From Pseudobdellovibrionaceae bacterium (GTDB taxonomy: Bacteria; Bdellovibrionota; Bdellovibrionia; Bdellovibrionales; Bdellovibrionaceae), in the NCBI GenBank assembly GCA_019637955.1, contig JAHBUS010000001.1, positions 62,001 to 126,000 on the forward strand: a DNA stretch of 64,000 bases, read 5' to 3'. Numbering within the stretch: the stretch's first letter is position 1; every line of letters starts with the position of its first letter. A program made the translations under genes and the position numbers. Shown piece after piece: positions 40,928 through 48,864 of this stretch. The notes under the pieces are model-generated. The model did no database searches. It saw only the letters and a program-made list of their open reading frames with translations, and was not told the origin of the DNA.

Positions 40928-41410
40928 TTACATCTCTTGCAGTTGTTCGATGATTTCGGGAGCTTTGGAGAGATCGAGTTTGGCCGCGAAGATCATGTCG
41001 ACGGCTTTTTTCTGGGTGAGTTTACCTTCGGCCATGCGCTGACAAGCCAGGCCTTCGATCGGATCGGTCACGCGGTAAACCGACATGTGCTGGGGCCAGA
41101 GATTGGTGATCTCGTTGCTGCCACCCGCGCAGAGCGGAATCAAGTGATCGATTTTGAACTGCGCGCGCTGACCGCGTTCGATGCGGTAGCCGAGCTTCTC
41201 GTTGTACTGACGGATGATGTCCATCTTTTCAGAGGTGCTCACGTCCCGGTTGCAGTACGGAATGCGCTCGGGATAACGGTAGTTATCGGGATGCGTGCAG
41301 TAAGAACCCGGTGTGAGGTTGTGATCAGGTCCCTTGGGATAGGCATCGCCGGCAAGAGCCTGGACCGAAACAAGAACGATGGCCGTGGCCATCACGAACA
41401 GTGCTTTCAT
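40928..41410 (-). CDS. Secreted HNH endonuclease
   Basis: A 160-residue protein with a signal peptide (1-20, 'MATAIVLVSVQALAGDAYP'). The HNH nuclease motif is clear: 'KIDHLIPLCAGGSNEITNLW' followed by 'PQHM', giving the His general base (D-H-L-I-P), the Asn and the metal-binding His. Four Cys ('SYCTHPDNY', 'IPYCNRDV', 'PLCAGG', 'GLACQRM') fit an exported, disulfide-bonded enzyme. As a secreted non-specific nuclease it would digest DNA outside the cytoplasm, useful to a predator feeding on prey nucleic acid. No immunity protein is encoded beside it; export itself may protect the cell. It converges on the CHAP-like gene across a bidirectional terminator. Confidence 0.87.
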   Translation of the reverse strand: MKALFVMATAIVLVSVQALAGDAYPKGPDHNLTPGSYCTHPDNYRYPERIPYCNRDVSTSEKMDIIRQYNEKLGYRIERGQRAQFKIDHLIPLCAGGSNEITNLWPQHMSVYRVTDPIEGLACQRMAEGKLTQKKAVDMIFAAKLDLSKAPEIIEQLQEM

Positions 41411-41602
41411 TTTTCCCCCGAATTAGTCACCCATTTACGGCGGGTGGTAGAAACGCCAGACCTTATTACCGGCTTATAACACTGGAGCACAGCTCAAGTG
41501 AATACGAAGGCCGTCCCCGGTTCGGCAAGAAAATTCGTCTTTGCCTGGAGGGTCGAAACTTCCTGGCTTGTGCTCAAAAGCGTTTGAGCCTACCGTAAGC
41601 CG

Positions 41603-43636
41603 ATGACTAAACACTTGATTCGGCTTCTGTATTTGGTCTTTTTGCTGCCCTCCCTGGCCACCGCCAAAGACAAGATCGAAGATCTTACGCGGCTTGAGAT
41701 TCTGCAAGAGTCCATGGCCTTAGAACCGGGGCAGACCACCCACTTGGGTCTCAAAGTGCACCTTTTAAAGCCCGGGTGGCACACTTACTGGAAGAACCCC
41801 GGAGATTCCGGCGCCGCCCCCAAGGCGAAGATCAAGGCCAACCAGCCTCTGGAAATGGGCTCTCTGTTGTACCCGGTGCCGGAGAGAATTGAGACCAAAA
41901 CGCTCATCTCCTTTGCCTACGAAAATGAAGTTCTTTACTTGCAGCCGCTGCGACTGGGGCCGCAGGTTCCCACGAGCGGGAAGCTGCACGTGACGATCGA
42001 GTTCGAGTGGCTCGTTTGCCAAGAGATCTGCATCCCCGCGCAAGCCACGCGCGAACTCGAATGGACGCTCACCGCTCCGGGAACCGTCGTGCCGTCCGAT
42101 CAAGCTGGCAACATCGAAAAGGCGCTCTCGGCGCTCCCGCTTCGCCGTGGAGTTCAAGGACATCTCGGTGGCGATTACAAAGCGGACTTTGAGGGGCTTC
42201 CAGCCCAGGCCACCTATCTCGATTTCTTCGCCGCGCCCGAGGCCGGCGTCTCGCTCAAAAAACCGGCGGGCTCGATTCAAAATTCAAAAGCCCTGCTTCA
42301 GCTGACCAAGGCCGATTTCGCCGACGGCGCGCCGAAAGCCGCGGGACTTCTGTTGATGAAAAACGCGCGCGGCGAGACCCTCGCGTACGAATGGTCGCCC
42401 GAGCCCGAATGGCGCGCGGCCGATGTGGTGAAAGAGCCGGCCGGTTTTCAGCCGTGGATGCTCGCGCTCGCCTTTGTCGGCGGCTTGATTTTAAATCTCA
42501 TGCCGTGCGTGCTGCCGGTCCTTTCTCTCAAGCTGCTCTCGCTGGCGAAGCAGTCCCACCTCGGACGCGCGCAAGTGCGCCTTGAAAATCTCGCGTACAC
42601 GGCGGGCGTGCTGGTCAGCTTTGTCGGCATGGGTCTGACGCTTTTACTTTTGCGCGCGGCGGGCGAAAAACTGGGCTGGGGCTTTCAACTGCAGTCGCCT
42701 CTGTTCTTGGCCTTCATGGCCCTCTTGTTCTTCGTCATCGCGCTGAACTTGATCGGCGTTTATGAGTTTGATTTGGTCAATCCCAACTGGGGTTCAAAAC
42801 ATCTCAAGCACCCGGCGCTCTCCTCGTTTTTCACCGGCGTGCTCGCCGTGGTGGTGGCCTCGCCCTGCACGGCGCCTTTCATGGGCGCCGCTCTCGGGTA
42901 CGCGCTTTCGCAGCCGGGACCGGTGTTGATTTTAATTTTCGTGTGTTTGGGTTTGGGGCTGGCGTTTCCGTATCTGATCTTCGCCGTTCAACCCTCGCTG
43001 ATTCGCTTTTTGCCCAAACCCGGGGCGTGGATGAAAACCCTCAAAGAGGTCATGGCGTTCCCCATGCTGCTCACCGCGCTGTGGGTGCTCTGGGTGCTGG
43101 CGCAAGTCGCCGGCGCGAATGCGGTGACCATGACCCTGGCGGTGATGGTCGGTCTGGCCTTCTGCTTTTGGCTCCCGCGAAAAGGTCTCGCTTGGGTGTT
43201 GGCCTTCTTGCAGATTCTGGCCTTTGTCGCGTTCTTTGACGGCGGCGGCGCGAAAGCCGCGGACGCCCAAACGTCAGCCCACGCGCAAGGACCTTGGGCG
43301 CCGTTTGATCCGAAGGTGCTCGACGGCGATCGCGCGCACGTTTATTTCGTCAATTTCACGGCCGATTGGTGTTTGAGCTGCAAAGTGAATGAGCGCACGG
43401 TCTTTGCGAGCGAGAGCCTGCAAACCTACTTCCGCGAAAAAAATGTCGTGCTGATGAAAGCCGATTGGACCCAGCGCAATCCCGAGATCAGCGATTTTCT
43501 GGCGCGCTATGATCGCATCGGCGTGCCGCTGTACTTGGTCTTTCCCAAGGGCCGCGGACCGGCCCAAGTGCTCCCTGAACTGGTGACCGAAAATCTGATC
43601 CGCGAACGTATCGATTCATTACCAACAGCGCCGTAA
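41603..43636 (+). CDS. ScsB/DsbD-type thiol-disulfide reductant transporter
   Basis: A 677-residue inner-membrane protein. After a signal peptide, residues about 25-265 are the periplasmic DsbD-alpha/ScsB domain with 'HLLKPGWHTYWKNPGDSG' and the Cys pair of 'EWLVCQEICIPAQATRELEW'. Residues about 280-540 hold eight membrane helices with one Cys each in 'LNLMPCVLPVLSLKLLSLAK' and 'VASPCTAPFMGAALG', which carry electrons across the membrane. Residues 555-677 are a thioredoxin domain with active site 'FTADWCLSCKVNERTVF'. It passes electrons from cytoplasmic thioredoxin to periplasmic partners. The longer N-terminal part and the 'NPGDSG' motif favour ScsB over DsbD. The redoxin gene follows after 18 bases. 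Confidence 0.92.
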   Translation: MTKHLIRLLYLVFLLPSLATAKDKIEDLTRLEILQESMALEPGQTTHLGLKVHLLKPGWHTYWKNPGDSGAAPKAKIKANQPLEMGSLLYPVPERIETKTLISFAYENEVLYLQPLRLGPQVPTSGKLHVTIEFEWLVCQEICIPAQATRELEWTLTAPGTVVPSDQAGNIEKALSALPLRRGVQGHLGGDYKADFEGLPAQATYLDFFAAPEAGVSLKKPAGSIQNSKALLQLTKADFADGAPKAAGLLLMKNARGETLAYEWSPEPEWRAADVVKEPAGFQPWMLALAFVGGLILNLMPCVLPVLSLKLLSLAKQSHLGRAQVRLENLAYTAGVLVSFVGMGLTLLLLRAAGEKLGWGFQLQSPLFLAFMALLFFVIALNLIGVYEFDLVNPNWGSKHLKHPALSSFFTGVLAVVVASPCTAPFMGAALGYALSQPGPVLILIFVCLGLGLAFPYLIFAVQPSLIRFLPKPGAWMKTLKEVMAFPMLLTALWVLWVLAQVAGANAVTMTLAVMVGLAFCFWLPRKGLAWVLAFLQILAFVAFFDGGGAKAADAQTSAHAQGPWAPFDPKVLDGDRAHVYFVNFTADWCLSCKVNERTVFASESLQTYFREKNVVLMKADWTQRNPEISDFLARYDRIGVPLYLVFPKGRGPAQVLPELVTENLIRERIDSLPTAP

Positions 43637-43654
43637 GCGCAAGGAGGATTTCTG

Positions 43655-44269
43655 ATGAAACGTCTGACAAAATCTTGGATGGTCCTGATGAGCGTGGTGC
43701 TCTTCACCGGCGGCGCCCTGGCCGCGACCGCCGAAATCGGCAAACCCGCGCCCGATTTTAAAATCAAAGGCACGGATGGCAAGGATTACTCCCTCGCCCA
43801 GTTCAAAGGAAAGACCGTCGTCCTTGAGTGGTTCAACGACGATTGCCCGTACGTGAAAAAACATTACGGCAGCGACAACATGCAAAAGCTGCAGAGCGAA
43901 GCCACCAACAAGGGCACCGTTTGGCTCACGATCAACTCGTCGGCCCCCGGCAAGCAAGGCCACTTGACGCCCGAGACCGGAACCAAGCTGCGCACGGAGC
44001 GCAAGATGAACAGCACCGCTCTCTTGCTCGACCCGAAAGGCACCGTGGGCGGCATGTACGGCGCGAAAACCACGCCTCACATGTACGTGATTGATCCCAA
44101 AGGAATCTTGGTTTACGCGGGCGCGATCGACAGCGATTCGTCGGCGGACCCGAAAGCCATCAGCGGTGCGACCAATTACGTGAATGAAGCCTTGAAAGCC
44201 GTGGCCGAAAAAAAGGCCGTCGCGACGGCGGCGACCAAACCTTATGGCTGCTCGGTGAAGTACGAATAA
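43655..44269 (+). CDS. Exported redoxin with a single active-site Cys
   Basis: A 204-residue periplasmic thioredoxin-fold protein (signal peptide 1-23). The fold is shown by 'IGKPAPDFKIKGTDGKDYSL', 'GKTVVLEWFNDDCPYVKKHY' and 'YGAKTTPHMYVIDPKGILVY'. In place of C-x-x-C there is only one Cys (D-D-C-P-Y-V), as in peroxiredoxin-like redoxins; a second conserved-looking Cys sits in the C-terminal 'KPYGCSVKYE' and may resolve it. It probably reduces peroxides or envelope thiols with electrons from the ScsB-type protein encoded 18 bases upstream. AGGAGG precedes ATG 43655. Its terminator lies inside the next, convergent gene. Confidence 0.88.
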   Translation: MKRLTKSWMVLMSVVLFTGGALAATAEIGKPAPDFKIKGTDGKDYSLAQFKGKTVVLEWFNDDCPYVKKHYGSDNMQKLQSEATNKGTVWLTINSSAPGKQGHLTPETGTKLRTERKMNSTALLLDPKGTVGGMYGAKTTPHMYVIDPKGILVYAGAIDSDSSADPKAISGATNYVNEALKAVAEKKAVATAATKPYGCSVKYE

Positions 44270-44284
44270 TCCGTTCGTTTCTTT

Positions 44285-45172
44285 TTAGAACGCACGCTCA
44301 AAGACGGTTCCCAGAACCGTCTTTATTTTTTCCCAAGACTCAATCTCGGTGCGCTTGTCCGAACGGTTGAAGCCATCAACCTGTGAGTCCATGGCGCCGT
44401 AGCGCATCGACACGACGTTCACCGATGGGTTGTTCTGGTACGCGAGCAAGACGCGGTCGACGTGTTTCTCGGTGTCGTCGACGAACACGATATTTTTATA
44501 AGTCTTGCCGGTTTTGCAAAGAATCGAGCGCAGCATCGCGCCTTTGTGCTGCCCGCTCGTGAAGAACACCCCGTTTTGGTAGACCGACAGCTTGGCCTCT
44601 TTGAGGCCCCACTGCGTGAGCTCCTCGGCCGTGAGGCAGGCCGCTTCGGGATGTTTCACATCGTAAGGCAAAAACTTGGGCGCGTAGCCGCCTTGAGGGC
44701 CCGGCGCGGTCAATGACGAATCGTAACCGTTGCGGGTCAGTTCTTGTTCGGTGATGTTCTCGTAGTTCCAACCGCGCGAGGTGAGCAAAAAAACCGGGTG
44801 TCCCGCGGCTTGAAACGCGCGCACCATCGGGGGCGTCATCTGTTCGGGAGGGCGCATCTGCGTGAGGCTGAACAGGTAGCCTTGCACGCGCAGGAGCCCG
44901 TCAAAATCGGGCGCCACCAAATCCGCGGTCTCGCGGTTTTTCAGTTTGCTCTCTTGCCAGTTGAACCAAGCATCGCCGCCCAGGCTCTTTTCGGTGGTGA
45001 GCAAGGTGTTGTCGATATCGAAAACGAGCAGAATGTCTTTGGGGGCATCCACGAGCCTGAGCTCTTGGACTTTGCTGATCACCGATTGCATGCTGGTGAT
45101 TTGGACTTTCTCGGACGCCAGCGCCGAAACCGCGAGCAATGAGATGAACAGAACTGCTGAAACTGCTTTCAT
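44285..45172 (-). CDS. Exported DUF2608 protein, HAD-type phosphatase fold
   Basis: A 295-residue protein with signal peptide (1-19, 'LLAVSALASEKV'). HAD motifs are visible: motif I 'LLVFDIDNTLLTTEK' (nucleophile and acid Asp), motif II 'PVFLLTSRGWNYEN', and motif IV 'NIVFVDDTEKHVDR'. DUF2608 proteins are mostly found in Legionella and related bacteria and are presumed phosphatases. Being exported, it would act on periplasmic phosphate esters. GGAGG lies five bases before ATG 45172. Its last 16 codons contain the terminator of the convergent redoxin gene, so the end of the gene serves two purposes. Confidence 0.85.
   Translation of the reverse strand: MKAVSAVLFISLLAVSALASEKVQITSMQSVISKVQELRLVDAPKDILLVFDIDNTLLTTEKSLGGDAWFNWQESKLKNRETADLVAPDFDGLLRVQGYLFSLTQMRPPEQMTPPMVRAFQAAGHPVFLLTSRGWNYENITEQELTRNGYDSSLTAPGPQGGYAPKFLPYDVKHPEAACLTAEELTQWGLKEAKLSVYQNGVFFTSGQHKGAMLRSILCKTGKTYKNIVFVDDTEKHVDRVLLAYQNNPSVNVVSMRYGAMDSQVDGFNRSDKRTEIESWEKIKTVLGTVFERAF
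44300..44331 (+). terminator. Intrinsic terminator of the redoxin operon, inside the opposing gene
   Basis: AAAGACGGTTC (44300-44310), loop CCA, GAACCGTCTTT (44314-44324): a perfect eleven-base stem followed by ATTTTTT. It is oriented to end transcripts of the redoxin gene but lies in the coding part of the DUF2608 gene on the other strand. Confidence 0.88.
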
Positions 45173-45207
45173 GGGCCCTCCCGCCGAGAGAGCCTTTAAG
45201 TCAGGGA

Positions 45208-48200
45208 TCAGGGGCTGTCAATTTTGAGTTTAAATTCGGCCGTCTCGCCCTCGTCAGTTTCAACGTGGAAGACCTGAGTGCTGGGCCCCTGTCCGGCTTG
45301 GAACGAATAGGTCTGCGGCTTTTGAAAATAGCCGAGGCAATCGAAAGAGGCGCCCGCGCCGGTCTTGAGCACGCAAGACTTGATCTTCTTGGGCATGAAT
45401 CCGTTGAGTTTGACGGTCAAGGCGTACTTCTCGCCCTGAGCCAAGCGGATCACGCTTTCGGGCTCGCCCGAAATCAAAGTCAAATCTTGGTTCGCCCCGA
45501 AAATTTTGATTTGCGGCGCGAAGGCTTTTTTCAGCACCTCGATGGTGAGCGCGAACTCAAGCACCTGCCCATCGCGGCTTTGAACGGCAAATCGATGCTC
45601 GGTCTTTCCGGCTTGACCGGCCACCGAAGGCACACGCTTATCGCCTTCAAAATAATGGCGGCAGTCCTGTGCCTTGGCACCGTTGATGCGCCACTGGCAC
45701 GAGGCCACGTGCGCGGCGGGATAACCCCGCATCTGCGTGGTGAGCGTGTAGGACTCCCCTTCACTCAAGGTCAAAACGGCCGTGCCGTGCCCCGGGCCCA
45801 TTTCGATTTTCTGGCGTTTGCTCTCAATGACCAGGCCCATCGTCAAAGGCTTGGCTTTCACCTCAAGCGTGTACTTGAACTCCACTTTTTGACCTTCACT
45901 GGTGGCCATTGAAATCTCGTAGGCCTGGCTCGACGGCGATTCGGGACGGAATCGATGCACCTGAGAATTCGCGAAATCCGCGCGGCAATCACGGGCCGTC
46001 TTCAAAGTCAGATTGCGCTCTTCGCACAAAACCAAACGCGCGGCGGGGTAGCCGCCCAGGCTGTAAGCGACCTCGTAAGGCCGGGCTTCACGCACTAGAG
46101 CGGTCACGCCGGGGGTCCGCGGAGTCACCACGGTCTCGGTGCCGCCCTCAACAAACTTCAGGCTCGGCTCCAGGGTCATCACGCGCGATTGCACGTCCCA
46201 TTCAAATCGCGCCTCCTTGCCATCCACCGTGCTGAGAATGAGCGCCTGTTTGGACGCTCCCGGTTCGGGCCGCGTCAGCGTCATCTCTTGCGAGTTCACC
46301 AAGGTCTGACAATCCTCACCGAGCCCGGGCCGCACGGGCCAGAACCGGCACGACTTGATCCGCCCGGCGGGATAACCTTGAAGCTGCAGACTCAACTGGT
46401 AGGGACGGGTTTCGACGACGCTGACCGGGGCCATTGCGGGTTGGACCCGGCGGCGCCCTTCACCCGAAACAATCTCCAGAACGGGAGCGAACTGATCGCG
46501 AATCTTTTCGATGATTTTTTCGTGCGTGAGTGCGGGCGCCTCGACACTTTCGGTGGCGATCAGCTGAAACCCGGCGCCCCACGCCGGCGTTTGCACCTGC
46601 GAGAAGATCTCGCCGCCTTCAAGCGCCGTCGCGTAGGTGCGCTGCACGGCCTCGAAGTTGTCGATCTGCATCTCATCTCCGCTCCAGGGAACGATGAAGG
46701 TTTGTAGAGGCGCACCATTGGACGTGTTGGTGCCATCCACCCGCAGCGTTTTCCACGGCTGCAGAAGCTCCTTGGTCCGCAAGGAGTAAAGCTTCAAATG
46801 GCCGCCGTCCATCTCTTCGGGAACAAAATCGATTTTGGCCGTGCCGTAGTCATTGAACTTGCCGGTCCAAACGCGAAACCAGTTTTCGGGCGCCAACGTC
46901 ACGTCCCCGCGTTTGAACACGACTTCGAACTCCGTGCCGCTCGGCCCGGTCAACAAAAATTGGGTCGACCAACCTTGCACCGCACGCACCGGTGCGAGCA
47001 CCGTCACCGGGAGCCGTTCGGAGTAGGGCTTGTTTTCGGTGGGCGCCGTGCCCGGCGCCGAAACTTCGAAAACTTTCATCTCGCCATTTTCGAGAAACTT
47101 GCGGGGGCGGTTCTCGGCAATCACGAGCATCGCCTCGCGCAGTCGCGCGCCGCCCGAATCCGAGCCGTGGTGGCCCTGGCGCAAGGTCGCTTTCACTTCG
47201 ACCGGCACGCGCAAAGCCTTGAGCTTGCGGAAGTACTCGTAAGCGTGCGCGAACGGCGCGTAGCCGTCGGCGGTGCCGACATCCAAGAACACGTTCACGC
47301 CCTGATTCTTCACCGCGTGCACGAGCCGCTCGGCCGTCAGCGAGTAGTGCTCATCGATGCGCGCGCTTTCGTCTTGATTGAGCAGAATTTTTCTCAAAGC
47401 CGCCGACGCGTTCAGCCCGTACAGCTCGCTGCGCTCGGAACAGGTTTCGTCTTTGGGGTACGTCCATCCTGGCGCCCACGACCGGCTAAAGCCCGTTTCC
47501 AAAAGAGCGTAGGGTCCCATCGGAAGCGCATTCTGTGAAAGGTCGATCCAGGACCCGAACTTGAGGATGGGCGCGACCGCATGCACGTAGCGGATTCGGT
47601 AGTCGAAATTTTCGGGGTTCGCGGCCATCATCAACGCCGTGGTCGCGCTTGCCGACGCGCCGAAGGCGATCACGTTTTGACGGTCACCGCCCCAGTCCTC
47701 TTCGGCCATCGCCAAGATGCGCGAGAATTGGTAGCGGGTGTGGGCTTGAGCGCTGAGCGTTCCGGCCGAACCGCCGCCATTCCAGATCAGACCCATGAAA
47801 CTTTTGCGTTTGGAGCCTTGCGCCGATTCGGCGATCAGACGCAACAAGAAGTCGCCATCCTTGGATAAAATCTCGAGCGCATCCCCGCCCCCCGTGGTCA
47901 GGATCGGATGCTTGCCCGCGCCGTCCGACGGTTTCCAGTCCGGAGGCAAAATCAAAATCGAATAGCTGCCCTCGATCACGCTGCCGAGAATGACGTGGAT
48001 CGTGCCGGGATTTTTTTTGACCTCGTCGCGCACCGATTTCACGTTTCCGGCCTTCAGGTATCGAACCTTGAACCCCGATTCGCGGCACAACTCTTCACCC
48101 ATCCGCGCGAGCCAGGTTTCGACATTCTTTCCGTCGGCCAAAAGACCCGGCAGAACCGAAAAGCTGGCGCCCGTCGGCGCTTCGACTCCGGGCATTTCGC

Positions 48201-48573
48201 GGGCGCCGAAACGCGCGCCGCGATCCGCGCAGGCCGAAACTTCGCGGTAAGGATCTTGCGCGCCGAACTCAAAACCCGTCCCGTTTTTCCAGTTGGTGAC
48301 CGGCGGAAACTGATTCCACGCGGTCGGGGTCTCACAACTCTTCGCCGCCGCCTGCAACTTCACCGGGTACAAAAATGCTTTTTGCTCGAACTCGGGACGC
48401 AGACTTTCGGGCTTCAAAGAATTCGCCGCGGGCACCTTCGGTCCCAGGGCCCCGCGCGCGCCGTTCAAAGAGCGCGGCCCGACAAACCAGAGGATTGAAC
48501 CCACCGCCAAGGCCACCAGCATCGCCAACGCGCCGGCCCTCATCCAAAAAGCTTTTTTATCGGTGGTGTTCAT
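45208..48573 (-). CDS. Large exported alpha/beta-hydrolase with four C-terminal repeats
   Basis: An 1121-residue protein. Residues 12-31 are a hydrophobic signal anchor. Residues about 60-480 are an alpha/beta-hydrolase of the PHB-depolymerase/esterase type: nucleophile Ser307 in 'NVIAFGASASATTALMM' (G-x-S-x-S instead of G-x-S-x-G), Asp near 436 in 'FLDVGTADGYAPFAHAYEYF' and His468/469 in 'LRQGHHGSDSGG'. Residues 695-1121 are four repeats of about 105 residues, each with Y-x-[LV] strands, G-[YF]-x-x-x-x-[IVL]-x-x-C and a D-C step. They look like Ig-type modules with one disulfide each, perhaps binding a polymer. ATG 48573 is preferred to TTG 48630; neither has a good ribosome site. The substrate is unknown; secreted ester or polymer hydrolysis is likely. 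Confidence 0.72.
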   Translation of the reverse strand: MNTTDKKAFWMRAGALAMLVALAVGSILWFVGPRSLNGARGALGPKVPAANSLKPESLRPEFEQKAFLYPVKLQAAAKSCETPTAWNQFPPVTNWKNGTGFEFGAQDPYREVSACADRGARFGAREMPGVEAPTGASFSVLPGLLADGKNVETWLARMGEELCRESGFKVRYLKAGNVKSVRDEVKKNPGTIHVILGSVIEGSYSILILPPDWKPSDGAGKHPILTTGGGDALEILSKDGDFLLRLIAESAQGSKRKSFMGLIWNGGGSAGTLSAQAHTRYQFSRILAMAEEDWGGDRQNVIAFGASASATTALMMAANPENFDYRIRYVHAVAPILKFGSWIDLSQNALPMGPYALLETGFSRSWAPGWTYPKDETCSERSELYGLNASAALRKILLNQDESARIDEHYSLTAERLVHAVKNQGVNVFLDVGTADGYAPFAHAYEYFRKLKALRVPVEVKATLRQGHHGSDSGGARLREAMLVIAENRPRKFLENGEMKVFEVSAPGTAPTENKPYSERLPVTVLAPVRAVQGWSTQFLLTGPSGTEFEVVFKRGDVTLAPENWFRVWTGKFNDYGTAKIDFVPEEMDGGHLKLYSLRTKELLQPWKTLRVDGTNTSNGAPLQTFIVPWSGDEMQIDNFEAVQRTYATALEGGEIFSQVQTPAWGAGFQLIATESVEAPALTHEKIIEKIRDQFAPVLEIVSGEGRRRVQPAMAPVSVVETRPYQLSLQLQGYPAGRIKSCRFWPVRPGLGEDCQTLVNSQEMTLTRPEPGASKQALILSTVDGKEARFEWDVQSRVMTLEPSLKFVEGGTETVVTPRTPGVTALVREARPYEVAYSLGGYPAARLVLCEERNLTLKTARDCRADFANSQVHRFRPESPSSQAYEISMATSEGQKVEFKYTLEVKAKPLTMGLVIESKRQKIEMGPGHGTAVLTLSEGESYTLTTQMRGYPAAHVASCQWRINGAKAQDCRHYFEGDKRVPSVAGQAGKTEHRFAVQSRDGQVLEFALTIEVLKKAFAPQIKIFGANQDLTLISGEPESVIRLAQGEKYALTVKLNGFMPKKIKSCVLKTGAGASFDCLGYFQKPQTYSFQAGQGPSTQVFHVETDEGETAEFKLKIDSP
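45211..46491 (-). repeat. Four tandem protein-coding repeats of about 105 codons
   Basis: Units run 46491-46180, 46179-45847, 45846-45523 and 45522-45211. Shared positions are G-Y-P-A-[GAH]-[RHV] (G-F-M-P-K-K in the last), a Cys six to seven residues later and D-C about 11-14 residues after that. DNA identity between units is low, so the duplication is old. Confidence 0.75.
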
Positions 48574-48864
48574 ACTTGAGATATCGGCTTGATCGGCCAA
48601 AATCCTGAGCTTTTTCAATAACTTGCGCAAGATCCAAAAACCTTATGTCACACGGTTTTCATGTCAACGACGCTCACAGTGCCGAGATCTGAGACAGCCT
48701 TTGCGTAAGTCTTCGAAAACACCGCGAGTTCCCGCCCGCGGGCGCGGTCTCAAAATGAAATTGATCAAAGCTTCTGCACCCGCCTTCGGGCCAGCGCGCA
48801 TTCGTTGGCGGTGAACGCTTGGCCCCCCACTTGCTCTTCAGTTGAGTCCGGGGGAGGTCGATTC

